In this document: positions 20,236 through 32,098 of the stretch, piece after piece | How the letters are laid out: each line of letters begins with the position of its first letter | Numbering within the stretch: position 1 is the first letter of the stretch | Assembly: GCA_951799405.1 (NCBI GenBank) | Contig: OX637343.1 | Coordinates: 4,774,001-4,838,000 of the forward strand | Direction of reading: 5' to 3' | Source of the DNA: Agapetus fuscipes | Taxonomy: Eukaryota; Arthropoda; Insecta; Trichoptera; Glossosomatidae | Length of the DNA: 64,000 nt | Notes under the pieces: generated by a model | What the model was told of the DNA's origin: nothing | The model's database searches: none | What the model saw: the letters and a program-made list of their open reading frames with translations, nothing else | Position numbers and translations under genes: made by a program

Positions 20236-23200
20236 ATGACTTCTTCTTCTTCTTCCTTAGCCATCTCTCCACTGCTGGATATAGGCCTCTTCCATGTTTC
20301 TCCACTCCTTTCTATCCTGTGCCCTCTGAATCCATTTCCGCCCCGCGACTGAAACAATGTCATCTGACCATCTTTTTTGTGGTCTGCCGACGCTTCTTTT
20401 ATCTTCCCATGGTCGCCACTTGAGGATTTTCGTTGCCCATCGGTTGTCATCTCGTCTTGCCATATGGCCTGCCCATTGCCATTTTAGTTTTGCAATACGA
20501 TCCATGATGTCTGTGACTTTTGTTAGGTGTCTGATGTCTTCGTTTCTTTTTCTATCTTTAAGACTTATTCCCAACATCCGTCTTTCCATGGATCGTTGTG
20601 AGCACTTTAATTTATGGACGCTCACTGCGGTTAGCGAGATGGTTTCTAGGCCATATGTTGTCACAGGGAGGATGCAAGTCTCGTAGATCTTTCTCTTTAG
20701 GTTCATTGGGATGTCTTTATTTTCGAGTATGTGCTTTAATTTTCCAAAAGCTTCCCAGCCCAATCCTATTCGTCTGGGTATCTCTGCAGTTTGGTTTTCC
20801 TTTCCCATTTTGATCTTGTGTCCAAGGTAGATATATTCATTTACAGCCTCTATGTGTTTGTTGTTGATGTTTAGGCTTTCGTTTGTTGGGCTCATAATTT
20901 TTGTTTTACTGATGTTCATTTCAAGACCAATTTTCAGAGAGGTTTCATGCAGTTCTTTGATCATACTCTTCAGCTCTTCGATGTCTTTGCTTATAAGCAC
21001 TATGTCGTCGGCAAAACGGAGGTGGTTCAGGTAAACTCCATCAATTTTGATCCCTTTGTTGTCCCAATTCATCATTTTAAAAATATTCTCCAGGGCCAGC
21101 GTAAACAATTTAGGAGATATAGTGTCCCCTTGTCGAACTCCTCGCTTAATGTTTATTTTATCAGTTCTTGTTTCGTCGTCAAGTTTAATATCCATTGTGG
21201 CATGATCATATATAAATTTAATGAGCCTTGAATATCTGGAGTCAATTCTTGCGTCGTTTAGAGCCTGTATGATAGCCCATGGTTCTACAGAATCGAAAGC
21301 TTTTTTGTAGTCCACAAAAGCCAGATGAATTGGGATTTTGTATTCAGTTGTCTTCTCAATCAGTAAACGGACAGTCTGGATGTGATCAGTTGTTCCAAAA
21401 CCCTTTCTAAACCCTGCTTGTTCAACCGGTTGGTACATGTCAAGTTTTTGTGTTAAACGATTTGTTAGGATCTTTGTAAGCAATTTATACAGGTGGGACA
21501 GTAAGCTTATTGGTCGATAATTCTCCAAATCTTCCGGATCTCCTTTTTTGAATAATAGTACCACTTCAGCATTTTGCCAGTTTTCTGGTATGGCTTCTAA
21601 TTCAATGCATTTATTTAGAAGTATTTTCACGGCTTCATTTAATTTTTTGCAGCCCATCTTTAAAATATCATTTGTAATTTTGTCTTCTCCTGGAGCTTTA
21701 TTTTTCTTCATGTATTTTAGAGCATTTTCCATCTCCTCGTGAGTTATTTCTGGTACATCTTCTGATCCCACGTTAAGTATTACGGTATTTTGTGATTGGT
21801 TTATATTTTGTATTTTAGATGTATATAGGTCAGTGTAGAATTCATGAATCGCTCCAGTGATCTCGGCCTTATCGTTTAATGTCCTGCCATTTTTGTCTTT
21901 CACTTTAGTAATATTTTTCTTTCCTTCCGCGTTATTTCTCCTTAAAACCTTCATATTTTTGTTTTACTCTCTAGTCTTTGTAATAAGCTCGTTATTAAAT
22001 TTTCGTAGATCCTTTCTCACCTCTCTTTTGATTGTTTTATTTATTTCTTTATATTCGATGGTGTCTCTGCCCATACTTTTTCTTTTTTCCAAAAGTGTTA
22101 TTGTATTTGCAGATAGTTTGTTATTTTTATTTTTCTGCTTAAATGAAAGAGTCTTTACGACTGTTTGAAAATCTGAAGTAATCTTTTCTGATAAGTCGTT
22201 TAATCCCATGTTGTTTAGATTTGTTAGGGGTTCCAATTTGTCTTTCATTTTTGTATTAAATGTTGCCCTTTGGTGCTTGATCATTTCCACTGTGGGTTGT
22301 TTTTTGTTCTTTTTATTTACCATATTATATCTCTCAGTCTTAGTGTTTATCTTAAATGTTGCTCTTACTAGTCTATGATCGCTGCCCGTATCAAAACGGT
22401 TTAAAACTGATACGTCTTTGCAAGTTTTTAAGTTGTCTGTGAAAATATAATCAATCTCGTTTTTTGTCTTGCCATCTGGGCTCTTCCAAGTCCATTTTCT
22501 TTGGTTTTGTTTTTTGAAAAATGTATTTGTACAGTAGAGTTGTTCGTTTTGAAGGTATTCCACGAGAGTTTCTCCTCTCTCATTTCTTTTGCCAAGTCCG
22601 AACATTCCGATATATTCTGGGTCTCCTTGTTTTTTCTCTCCAACCTTAGCATTAAAGTCACCCATTAAGATTGTTAACCTAGCCTTTTCCATGTTTTTTG
22701 CCCCTGTGATATCTTCATAAAATGTTTCTATTTCTTCATCATCTGCTGTACTTGTGGGAGCATAGGCCTGTATGATTTGTATTTTAAACTTTTTATTTAT
22801 TTCCAGGACTACGTATAGTACCCTGGGTGATATACTAATCATTTTAGTTATTTTATTCTTAATGTTTTTATTTATCATGATAGCGACTCCTCCAGCCGAG
22901 GATTGTGAGTTATTTCTAAACAGTATATGTCCTGATGGAAGTGTTACCGATTCTTCTCCTTTTAGTCTTGTCTCGCTAATTCCCAAGACATCCCATTTGA
23001 TATGTCTCAATTCTTCCTCCAGTCTTATTTTGTCCTCTTCTTGTCTCATGGTTCTGATATTATATGTCGCTATTTTGATGTCTTTGATGTAACAATTTTT
23101 CGACTTTTTGCCTCCCCCAGAATCCTCGAGGCAGACCGGTTTTGCGCCGGTGTGAGATTCTGAGCTACATGCTCTACTCACCTGGGGTACTTGGATTTGA

Positions 23201-23800
23201 AAATTCAAAGGCATTGGTTGGTTGATTTTTGGAAGGTTTTTGGCATTAAAACACCACGCTTGCCTAGCGGGTGGGTGAGTTTTGATTTCAGCCGCCCTTA
23301 ACATAGGAACAGACGCTGTTTGTAGCCGCTCCTAACCTGGAGAACAGACGCTACTACCTTGGGAAATTAGTGCAGTGGTTTCCCGTTGCCTTCTGCACCG
23401 CAGTATTCCAGTCGTTGAGGCTGTTGCAGCTGCGCCTGGAATAGTCTGTGAAGTAACCGTTCTGGCATCCATTGCCTCCGCTTACTTCCAGTTGTGATGA
23501 ATACTGCTGCCCTCCATCAGTGCAGTAGCCCAGCTGACTCGGGCTGTGGACGCCGGCTGTACAGTTTCCTGGCAACCACCACCCTCAGGTACGCGGCCTG
23601 CACCGGTACCATCCAGGGAGCTCCTCGCCAGTTCAGTACTGACGCGAGCACCCCAGACCCCCGTCTCCCGTCTGCTCACCTACCCAGGCTTCCAAAGGGG
23701 TTGGTTACCGCAATCTCTTCCTGGGTTGCTAGGTTTAACAGGGTTCACCACAGGTAGGTGGGAGTGGAGTTGATGCAGAGAGGCTAATATGTAAAAACTT
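20236..23800 (-). mobile_element. RTE-type LINE, near full length
   Basis: The element reads on the minus strand, with the coding region at 20257-23304 and a very short 3' UTR ending in GAAGAA repeats at 20236-20255, as is usual for RTE. Upstream of the first Met lies about 490 bases of comparatively GC-rich sequence (23305-23800) that I take as the 5' UTR. The 5' boundary is approximate and I could not find a target duplication. Confidence 0.8.
20257..23304 (-). pseudogene. RTE endonuclease-reverse transcriptase, one stop
   Basis: One frame of about 1016 codons is broken by a single TAA at 21964-21966; the downstream part (565 codons from an internal Met at 21954) continues in the same frame. 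The first part has an APE-type endonuclease: IATYNIRTMR, DVLGISETRLKG, LMGDFNAKVG and TGSDHRLV. The second has reverse transcriptase: NYRPISLLSHLYKLLTKI, VDYKKAFDSV (about residue 213), RGVRQGDTISPKLFTLALE and the RFADD box (about 313). The C-terminal region has ERRMLGISLKDR, KLKWQWAGHMARRDDNRW and GRPQKRW. Catalytic motifs look intact, so the stop may be the only major lesion. Confidence 0.9.
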
Positions 23801-24304
23801 GCATAATTACATTGTGTTGCGCATCTGCACCCTAGAACCCCTACGTGACTACGTGACTAAAATGACTACGTTTTAAAAAAATGGTATCTGTCTTAGTTTT
23901 TAAATTAGAGCTCTTTAAAATTCGCGCATTTTCGATTTCCGGTATAACAGGACATTTTTTATTTAGGCCGATCTGACGTCGATGGATCTTCGGATCTTCG
24001 GAGTGTACCGTTGCGCCCAGGAAGTCGTCTGATCCATCTACGTCATTTTGACGTCACATCTTGGCTAGCCGGCCGCGCTGCGTTTTGGCGGGACTCAAAT
24101 TCTCTGCATTTTATTTTTGAAAATTACCAATGATATCTTTATCTTTACTACTTAAATATATATGGTTATAATATATGGTTGTGATCCCTGAAATGTACTC
24201 TACACAACCATAGTATTTTTAACCATTTTCCTCACCACTGTAGGATGGTAGGGCACAAGTAGGATGGGGTAAATCCTTGAGGGCGTTAAAAACCGAGACG
24301 CTTA
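23801..24304. other. Unassigned DNA with a short dispersed repeat
   Basis: I see no gene. Around 23900-23955 the sequence AAATTAGAGCTCTTTAAAATT with GCGCATTTTCGATTTC resembles 46630-46700, so at least one unnamed dispersed repeat is present. Confidence 0.4.
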
Positions 24305-24600
24305 GGGGCCGTCCATAAATTACGTCATCGATTTTGGCCGATTTTCGACCCCCCCCCCCCTACAATCATCCTATAGTCATTATCTTATGACCCCCCCTTC
24401 CCCTCTTGCTGTAATGATGGATCAGCTTAATAATCAATAATGTTATATTACTTACATAATATTTAGTATATTTTGTAGAAATTGGTATTTACAAGAACGA
24501 CGTCACTTTTGGTACTCGTACATCATTTGCCATCATCCGCAGACCAGACTCCCCCCCCCCCCCTTAATGCGAATGACGTAGGTAATATATGGACAGCCCC
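24305..24600. mobile_element. PIF/Harbinger-like MITE (296 bp)
   Basis: Termini GGGGCCGTCCATAAATTACG and, inverted, GGGGCTGTCCATATATTACC. The 3-bp target duplication is TTA (24302-24304, 24601-24603), as expected for PIF/Harbinger. C-runs and a CATTTGCCATCATCCGCAGA block recur in 56811-57373. Confidence 0.85.
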
Positions 24601-24902
24601 TTATTAATTGTTATTATGTCAATCATACACTTTTCTTTTCGTGTTGAAAATAAAATTTCTGACATGGAGTACTTAATCTTATATGTTATCAAATAAGTAA
24701 AAGTTTTTAATGTTTCCATGTTTGTGTTGATAAAATCATTAAAATGTTTAATATAAGTGTTTATGCAAGCATGCGAGCGTGGCACTGGATTTTATCGTAT
24801 CAGATATCGTTCAATATTATTGTATAATTAACAGAGTATTTAAACAAATTATCTGATTACATTTTCATGGTTCAGTTCCTTTACAAATAAAATAGTGTCA
24901 AG

Positions 24903-24980
24903 ACAGCTCGACAACTTAGATGGTAGAACGCTTGCGTGTAAAGTCAGAGCTCCACCAAGTGTGTCGGAAACATTGAGTTA
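24903..24980 (+). repeat. SINE-B head remnant
   Basis: CTCGACAACTTAGATGGTAG, ACGCTTGCGTGTAAAG and a CACCAAGTGTGTCGG segment align with a decayed SINE-B head. Nothing of the body is recognisable. Confidence 0.4.
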
Positions 24981-25043
24981 TAGTAATATAGAAGAGTAGT
25001 AACAAACTTACGGCAATGATGCATAATATGGGTACCTACAGTT

Positions 25044-25309
25044 CGCTCCCCTAGTTCTTGTTTATCGTATACGCCAATCTTGTCAAATATGACTTTTTCA
25101 TGCAGTTGTCTTATGAATCAAATTCTACACAATCTGAGCTAAGAAAAACCGTAACACTCGATAATGTGAGAGTTGTTTGAAATATTTAAAAAATAAATTT
25201 CTTGTTTTCATACGACACATTGGTCCAGTACCTACACATGCAAACATTGCTCATGTGAAATTTTCTCAATGGCGTATAGTGTATACGATAAACAAGAACT
25301 AAGGCAGCG
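25044..25309. mobile_element. MITE-F copy (266 bp), best preserved
   Basis: Left terminus CGCTCCCCTAGTTCTTGTTT, then ATCGTATACGCCA. The right terminus is its near-perfect inverse, TAAACAAGAACTAAGGCAGCG. Non-coding body. Confidence 0.85.
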
Positions 25310-25404
25310 AGCTGTCTCCGGTACTGTCAACCACAGCAGTGGTGTAGTCATGCAAAAAAAAATCTTACCCGTGAAATCCTATATTTTCTTATTTTCTCCA
25401 TTTT

Positions 25405-25665
25405 GTGTTTCGACTTATAGGTTGGTATGAGGCTGACCACCCATACTGTAAAAAATGGTTCACTTTGCCAATGTCACCCCTGTTTCAGGGAAGGTCAGCA
25501 AGAGTTGCAAGGCTTATGTTCATTTGAGATTGGGTTTTATATTGTGGGTTCACATGCGGCATGTTTAAGCGCGAATTTAAACGTGTCTGCTTGTGGGAAT
25601 ACATTAAATATAAATCTTAAATGTAATATATCTTTGCAACTTAGATTATAGATTTTAATCTATAA
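25405..25665 (+). repeat. Rep-D copy
   Basis: Full-length copy starting ACTTATAGGTTGGTATGAGG, with the GTTTCAGGGAAGGTCAGCAA block, and ending TTTGCAACTTAGATTATAGA. Confidence 0.85.
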
Positions 25666-25724
25666 CATTAATGCATTATGGCATGATCTTTGTAGAGATC
25701 ATGCCATATTGTTTTAGAATAATG

Positions 25725-25957
25725 CATTGTGTTTGGTCGGATGTGCAAGTTAAGTCCCGCATGTACCAATCCTCAATGATTCGAGGATGACCCTTATTCT
25801 TGCTATAAATAAGGACCAAAGCTCTATGTAGGGGAAAAAACCAACCGATCGTTGTATTGGGCAGGTGTTCTTTAAAACGAATCTGAAATAAAGTGTGTAA
25901 AATAAATGACAGCAGATTTAATTAAATTGAACCCGCGTAACAACGTAACAGTATTGA
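25725..25957 (+). repeat. LTR-like sequence
   Basis: It contains a TATA-like GCTATAAATAAGGACC, then GTGTGTAAAATAAATGACAG and TTAAATTGAACCCGCGTAAC, ending CGTAACA. The order matches the other LTR-like pieces. No internal region is attached. Confidence 0.4.
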
Positions 25958-26039
25958 GTATTCAATCCATACAAGTTTCTATGACGTCAGATGTCGGCAA
26001 GTACTTATAGTTATAATACATCACTTATAAGTTTCAATG

Positions 26040-26440
26040 ATGTAAGAGTGGCCTTTACATCCATTGTAAAGGTCATTCCAGGTACCACATCTTCATTGTA
26101 AAGGTCATTCCAAATATCACATCTTCATTGTAAAGGTCATTCCAAATACCACATCTTCATTGTAAAGGTCATTCCAGGTACCATATCTTCAATGATAAGG
26201 TCATTCCAGGTACCACATCGTTATTGTAAAGGTCATTCCAGGTACCACATCTTCATTGTAAAGATCATTCCAGGTACCATATTTTCATTGTAAAGGTCAT
26301 TTTGGGTACCACATCTTGATTATAAAGGCCATTCCAGGTACCGCATCTTCATTTTGAAGGTCATTACAGGTACAATATCTCCATTGTAAAGGCCATTCCA
26401 GGTACCACATCTTCATTGTAAAGGTCATTCTAGGTATCTG
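26040..26440 (+). repeat. Minisatellite, 32-bp unit, about 12 copies
   Basis: The unit is built from TCATTCCAGGTACCACATCT followed by TCATTGTAAAGG. Copies differ by scattered substitutions (for example CCAAATACCAC, TTGGGTACC, AAGGCCATT). It is non-coding. Confidence 0.95.
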
Positions 26441-26654
26441 CATTGTGTAATAATAATAATAATAATGAAGACAATATTATATTTATAGTGCTGTTTAGTG
26501 ATAAATCACTGCTAGGGCACTATTCAGCTGTAACATCTCCGGCCGCATCTGCACACAAAATTAACCAATACATGGCCTTCAACCGCGCAACTCCTGCCGC
26601 CTTTTCCTGAAACCGGGGCAGCAGTGGAAAAATTAAACCATGTAAAACTATTCT

Positions 26655-26970
26655 AAGCTGTAATTACAATACAGCGTAATTTAAGTGCCACGTTTTCCCC
26701 GAAAGCGTCACATGTGGAGAGTGAAACCTATCTATTTTTACAGGTTAAGGGCCAGCCTTACGCCGACCACTTCAGTTGAAGTGGAGGCTTCCCAGGTCTC
26801 GAGGGAGCTGGTACTAGTTTATTGTGAAGGCTAAGTTAACCTTGCCGGTATTTTATTTTGGGTTTGAAACAAACACCGAAACGGGAAATCATTTGTGACA
26901 CCCTCGGTGTGATCCGAACTCGATCTCTAGGCATGGAATGCAAGCACTCTACCAACTGAGCTATCGAATG
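26655..26970 (-). repeat. SINE-B copy
   Basis: Minus-strand copy with the head at 26905-26968 (CGATAGCTCAGTTGGTAGAG) and full body. The B box is mutated (GTTCGGATCACACC). Confidence 0.8.
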
Positions 26971-27118
26971 GAAAAATAATCTTATTTTAATTATGTTTTT
27001 TTGTTGTTTAAATTATATGTCTGCAATAAACTTAAAATGATTAAGAAGGTATAATGGTTTTCCTTCTTATCAGCATAGATATTTTATCATTTTTAGTACT
27101 AGGACAGTTTACATATAC

Positions 27119-27922
27119 CAGTGATTCCCAAACTGTACGCCGTGGTGCCGTCGTAACTTCGTAAGGGTGCCGCAAAATATTCAATAAATAAAAACATTGT
27201 GCTGATTAGGGGGCAATAGACTGAAAGCTGAGCCCCATCCGTCGACAGCTTCATGATGAGTTAAGAAAGCAATCCTTTGAGAATTAGGAATGAGCTAACC
27301 CACTCATCATACAAAAATCAAAATTCAGTCTATCTGTAACCTTCCAACTGTCAACAGGTGTGTTACGTAATTGGAAAAAAATCTATATTAATGCCAAATT
27401 GGATATTTTCTAAACATGCCAACAAAAATCTATTTTTTTAAATAAAATGTGAATTAATAATTCACTTGAAAAACTATTTTATTTGATAACGTTCATAAAA
27501 TTTATTTTTCATTTGTCGAAATATTTTGCTCGCGAAAGTGACAGCCATTTCTAGAACTAGTGATGTTCAAGCATGTAGGTACTTGCTTATTCAAGTATGC
27601 ATGCAAGTTTACATGACGCAACCTATAACTTCTATGCTTGCCGTAATACTGTAATACACTGAGGCCGAAACATTTTTTAATTCGAAATTTATCAGATATT
27701 TTCAATAACACTAGTCACAAATACCGTTGCAATGGTGATTTCATGTGGTTCTATGGTGATACATAGTACCTACATAGATTGAAGACGGAGCAGAGACACG
27801 TTGCTTACATTGAAAATGACAAAAACATTTCATATGGCGTGAGCGATTTAAATACAAAGGAAGCCGTTGAAAAATTCTGATTATTTAGGTAGCCGTAAAA
27901 CGTGAAAGATTGAGAGCCTCTG
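27119..27922. mobile_element. Non-autonomous hAT-like element (804 bp)
   Basis: Left end CAGTGATTCCCAAACTGTAC; right end GAGAGCCTCTG, which reads CAGAGGCTCTC inverted. Subterminal GTGCCGCAAAATATTCAAT and ATTCTGATTATTTAGGTAGC match the ends of 6887-12988. No transposase-like reading frame is visible. Flanking 8-mers do not match cleanly. Confidence 0.65.
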
Positions 27923-28119
27923 GTTTATGCCTTAATTTGTTGAAGTACGTACTTCAGATTATCAATAATTTATTTGAACAGCTGGTCGTAGACCTTTCTA
28001 ATCTAGGTAAAGACATGCATGGTATATTCACCGACTTGCAAGACAGGTCCGATTATTCAAAAATTATAAGCTCTAATCGCTACTTGCTAGATTTTTCCAG
28101 AACATTCTACGGGGATGAG
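27923..28119. other. Unassigned DNA
   Basis: Nothing recognised. Confidence 0.4.
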
Positions 28120-28345
28120 CGAAATATATCGATATTCAAAATATCGATTTATCGATATTTCACTTTTTTTTCAAGTATCAAAATCGTATCAAAAACGATA
28201 TTTTTATGCAATGTGCTTTTTTGACCTCCTCGCTTTGTAGGTGGTTTGTTTGGAAGCATACATTTTTGAAGTATCGATGTATCGAAATATTGATAGTTTT
28301 TCCTCGATATATTTCGACAGTGTGTAAAAATATCGATTCGATATT
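28120..28345. repeat. Cluster of ATCGAT / TATCGATA motifs
   Basis: At least six ATCGAT or near-identical palindromes occur (AAATATCGATATTCAAAATA, TCGATTTATCGATATTTC, GTATCGATGTATCGAAAT, AAATATCGATTCGATATTG). The arrangement is irregular rather than tandem. TATCGATA is the core bound by DREF/BEAF-type factors in Drosophila; a regulatory role here is only a possibility. Confidence 0.5.
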
Positions 28346-28951
28346 GTTTTTTTCATTTTCCCACCCCTATTTCTACCTACCACTCAATCCATCTCGTACA
28401 AAAAAACTCTTTAGGTACAATTAGGTAACTATCTATCATCTATTTATATCTAGAGAGACTTATACAGACATTCAGAACACACAACTGCATATTCGCAGCA
28501 ATATCTATATTTCATATTTTTTAATTTTTCAGACTCGTTTTGAAGTTTTGTGAACTCGCCATTGTTAAAGACAGTGCAGATAACAAATGCGCTAGTATTC
28601 AATTTCTAGACATTTTGGTGGCATACTTAATTGTCTTTTTTTTTAAGAACTTGATAAAACGATGTGTATGTTTGAGTTGATATTGAAACGAATATGTAAT
28701 TGTGTGGTTTGCTCGTCTATGTTAGTGTCTGTAAAAGCTGCGAAATAATTCAAAGGGTATACAATTTTTCTTAGATAATTTATTTTTTATTTTTTCGAGA
28801 AAAATTACATGACTGTTTTGTGTTTGACGTATATCTGAGTCAAGACATGTAGAAAATTGAAGCATTAAACCAATCTCAAATGTCTAGCTGCCCGGACAAA
28901 TGATGTCACATTTTTCCCCGATTTGAAAGTGCGGACTCCATTGATGAAATT
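28346..28951. other. Unassigned DNA with weak Rep-I similarity
   Basis: The stretch near 28395-28515 (AAACTCTTTAGGTACAATTA, CACAACTGCATATTCG) weakly resembles Rep-I. The remainder is featureless, AT-rich sequence. Confidence 0.35.
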
Positions 28952-29330
28952 GGGCATCGCTAACGGATAGTACTTGGATGGGTTACCGCTCAGGTACACC
29001 GCGTGTCGTTGGCATCTTGGACCGGTCCGTAGTCCAGTGGCAACACTTCGGACTCGTAAATGGAAGGTTGTGGATTCGGATCCCGGCGGAGCACAAAAAT
29101 ATACCATTTATATTTCGAATGTGCTCTTCGCTGAGTTGAAAAATTCATATACCTTTACCAAAGACCGCGGTCACTGAAAGGTCCATCCAACCTTACAACA
29201 ACTGGGTCTTGCTTGAGAATTGTCGCTTTCTACCAAGCTCGCAGAGGGCTCTTGAGGTGTGATACACACAAAAACAGCGCTCACCAAATAAATCATCCTA
29301 ATATTATTATTATTATCGCTGTACGGTACA
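28952..29330 (+). repeat. 5S-A composite SINE, 5'-truncated
   Basis: 28952-29019 matches the 3' half of 5S rRNA (TAGTACTTGGATGGGTTACC, GCGTGTCGTTGGCATC). It is fused directly to a SINE-A head at 29020 (GGACCGGTCCGTAGTCCAGT). The body ends in GAGGGCTCTTGAGGTGTGAT, CAGCGCTCACCAAATAAATC and an ATT tail. The 5S/A junction is the same as at 37547 and 58012. Confidence 0.88.
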
Positions 29331-29745
29331 TACCACTGACTTATAATATCTGTGGACTAGAAATTATTTTAACGAAAATGTACATTATATCTGTTTCAAT
29401 CTACTTACGAAAATGGTCATTAGTAAGGAAGAGAACAAAGAACTTCACAGTTGGGTTGTACAAAAAAACTCTGGCGAATATAAAAATGTTTCTAGAACGG
29501 TGGCAGCATTGCCGCGTGTGGCAGTATTGCCGGAGCAGTCCGAACATAGACGCATGCGGTATAAATCTTGTTATGGATAAAATTGACGAGTTTTACAGGA
29601 AAAAGGCATTATGGCATGTGATGTAAATGGGTGTCAAAACACAAACTTGAGAAAGTAAGAAAACATCAAAGTTGACACGTAAAAACATGTTTTGTATGAC
29701 TACACGACTGCAACGTTTGAAAGAACTGAGGCAAAAGTGGTAGAT

Positions 29746-30030
29746 CAGCGGTTGCCAAAGTGGTGGTCCTCGAGAAAATTTCGCTGGTCCGCAGAAAAAT
29801 GTGGAATATACTTACTCATCATGTTAAGTTAGATTTTAAGATGCATTAAAACATGATTCAATTCATAACAATACGTGACAAGTTATAAAAACTATTAACT
29901 AGGTACATTTTATGTGTTCTTTGATCACAATTTTTTTTTATAAATATATTTAACACTTAAAAAATCCTATTAGCGGGATTTAAATTATGAATTAACTGGT
30001 CCGTGAGGTCAAAAAGTTTGGCGACCGCTG
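29746..30030. mobile_element. hAT-like MITE (285 bp)
   Basis: Ends CAGCGGTTGCCAAAGTGG and, inverted, CAGCGGTCGCCAAACTTT. The exact 8-bp target duplication is tggtagat (29738-29745, 30031-30038). Non-coding. Confidence 0.93.
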
Positions 30031-30145
30031 TGGTAGATAGTGTGTAAGTGTATCAATGCAGTAAGTTAGTTACCGCTCCTCTATGTTATAACTCAATGGT
30101 ACATACCATGGCTAGAGATGGAAAAAACGGCTAAGTAAAAAAAAC

Positions 30146-30206
30146 GAAAAAACGCTTACGCTTTTTAAAATAAGCAGCTTAAAAAGCGTTTTTTCGTTTT
30201 TTGGGT
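30146..30206. repeat. Long hairpin
   Basis: AACGAAAAAACGCTTACGC on the left pairs with AAAAAGCGTTTTTTCGTTTT on the right across a short loop. The flanks have A- and T-runs. A G-run of about 14 bases follows at 30250. Confidence 0.6.
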
Positions 30207-30492
30207 TTATTGTAAATATTGATTATCGAGCCACAAAAATTTTCCGCTGGCGGGGGGGGGGGGGGTGTTGATACGATTAAGAAAAACGATAATTAAAATA
30301 TAATTAATTTTCTTTAGTTAGCGTAATATACTCGTAATGAGGTAAGTATGTACCTAGTTGCCAGGAGTATTGTTTGTTTCTCTGCAATGTGCGCAAATTG
30401 ACCTTGGTAATTGATCGCATGGGGATCTATGTTCTGTGGGGGGAGCTATGTACCAATGATATATCTCTGTCATTTGTTTTAGGTTTTTATAT

Positions 30493-30985
30493 TGACCGGT
30501 CCGTAGCTCAGTGGTAACACTGCGGACTCTGAATGGGAAGGTTGTGGGTTCGATTCCCGGCGGAGCACAAAAAATATACCATTTATATTTTCAAATTTGC
30601 TCTTCGCCGGGTTGAAAATTTCATAAAACCTTTACAAATGACCGGTCACCAAAGGTCAATCCAGCCTTACAGCAACTGGGTCTTGCTTGAGAATTGGCGC
30701 TTTGTAGCGACGACGATCAAGCTCGTAAAAAGGTCGATAGCTCAATTGATAGAATGCTTGCATTCCATGCCGAGAGCAAGGGTTCGATCTCAAAGGTTTA
30801 CTCAGCCTTCACAAGAAATGAGAACCAGCCCCCCCGGGAGCTGGGAAACCCCCACTTCAACTGAAAGTGGTTGGTGTGAGCCGGCCCCCTTACCTGTAAA
30901 AATAAATAGGTCCCGAAGCGCCACATGTGACCCCTTCGGGGATAACGCAGGCAAGAAGTTACACTATATGTGTAGCTTAGTTGCG
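30493..30985 (+). repeat. SINE A-B dimer
   Basis: Same structure as 16671-17160: SINE-A head CCGGTCCGTAGCTCAGTGG and body, junction CTCGTAAAAAGGTCGATAGC, SINE-B with the same short head region (GGTTCGATCTCAAAGG), and 3' end AGCTTAGTTGCGTT. A Rep-D 3' piece follows directly. Confidence 0.88.
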
Positions 30986-30989
30986 TTTT

Positions 30990-31112
30990 TTTTTATATTG
31001 TAGGTTCACATGCGGCATGTGCAAGCGCGAACTTGTACGTGTCTGCTTGTGAGAATACATATAATGTGAATTCCCAATGTTACATATCTTTGCAACTTAG
31101 ATTTGATTTGAT
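30990..31112 (+). repeat. Rep-D 3' part
   Basis: It begins at TATATTGTAGGTTCACATGC and runs to CTTTGCAACTTAGATTTGAT. The 5' half is replaced by the SINE dimer. Confidence 0.7.
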
Positions 31113-31129
31113 TAGATGTGTCGTTCTAT

Positions 31130-31420
31130 TGATTTTAAAAGAATGGATGATGAACGAATAAGGAAGAAATTGCACAGAGGAAATGTCAGAGGAAAGCTTG
31201 GAAGGAGAAGACGAGGAAGGAATGGGTAGACCAAATAGGTGAGATTGCGAAATAATGGAACCTGAGAATAAGAGAAGAGTATGTATGAAGAAAGTGATGA
31301 ATGTTGAAGAGATGAACGAGGTACCTATGCAAGCACAGATAAAAGTGGAGACGCATCTGCGGAGGTACCGGCCACCCCTAGTGGAGCGGCGGCACGACAC
31401 AGTTACGGTACTGTCATGTG
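31130..31420 (+). pseudogene. LINE 3' fragment
   Basis: The plus strand resembles the minus-strand fragment at 6262-6500: KRRVCMKKVMNVEEMNEV compares with KKCMKKVMNMNKLKEV. The following CTGCGGAGGTACCGGCCACC compares with that family's 3' UTR. Reading frames are broken. Confidence 0.5.
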
Positions 31421-31898
31421 TCGTTTTGTCATTGAGCCGTTCGAAACTGTCACCGTTAGTTTCATACCAACAAAATAATTAAATTATTTATTCATTTATA
31501 TAAAACTCAATGGTTATTATCAGCGAGATGTTTTGATAATAATAATAAATTAAAAACAAGTATACTCCTGAATTTCACATAAACATTAAAATATCTATAT
31601 AATATAATACAATAAATGCAACAGCGCCTCTAACGAGAGTTTTCATTTCCGTACATTTTTTCTGCTTACGCGATGGTTGAGTATGCACCCAATGATTTAT
31701 ACTCGGGCTAAAGATTGCATATTATTATCCTTTGGCGGTCATTGACCTGGTGACCTATTTAGGTATATTTGATTATTTGATTTTATTGCGTGTTGGTTTT
31801 ATCCACCTGTGACGTCATATAATTTCTCCCCTAAATTTTTGCAACGCGCAAAACCTCGTTTCACATGAGCCCTACATACCCTGAATCTGCCGTTTTTT

Positions 31899-32098
31899 NN
31901 NNNNNNNNNNNNNNNNNNNNNNNNNNNNNNNNNNNNNNNNNNNNNNNNNNNNNNNNNNNNNNNNNNNNNNNNNNNNNNNNNNNNNNNNNNNNNNNNNNNN
32001 NNNNNNNNNNNNNNNNNNNNNNNNNNNNNNNNNNNNNNNNNNNNNNNNNNNNNNNNNNNNNNNNNNNNNNNNNNNNNNNNNNNNNNNNNNNNNNNNNN
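31899..32098. other. Assembly gap of 200 N
   Basis: An uninterrupted run of 200 N. It abuts an HHR-element end (CCACGGCAACAGATCCCGGA at 32099), so the gap probably hides a folded or repeated sequence. Confidence 0.99.

Noticed and set aside
24540..24564. C-runs as G-quadruplex or regulatory sites
   Set aside because: They are part of the Harbinger-like element and appear at the same place in the second copy.
26040..26440. CRISPR array
   Set aside because: The repeats are directly tandem with no unique spacers, and the genome is eukaryotic.
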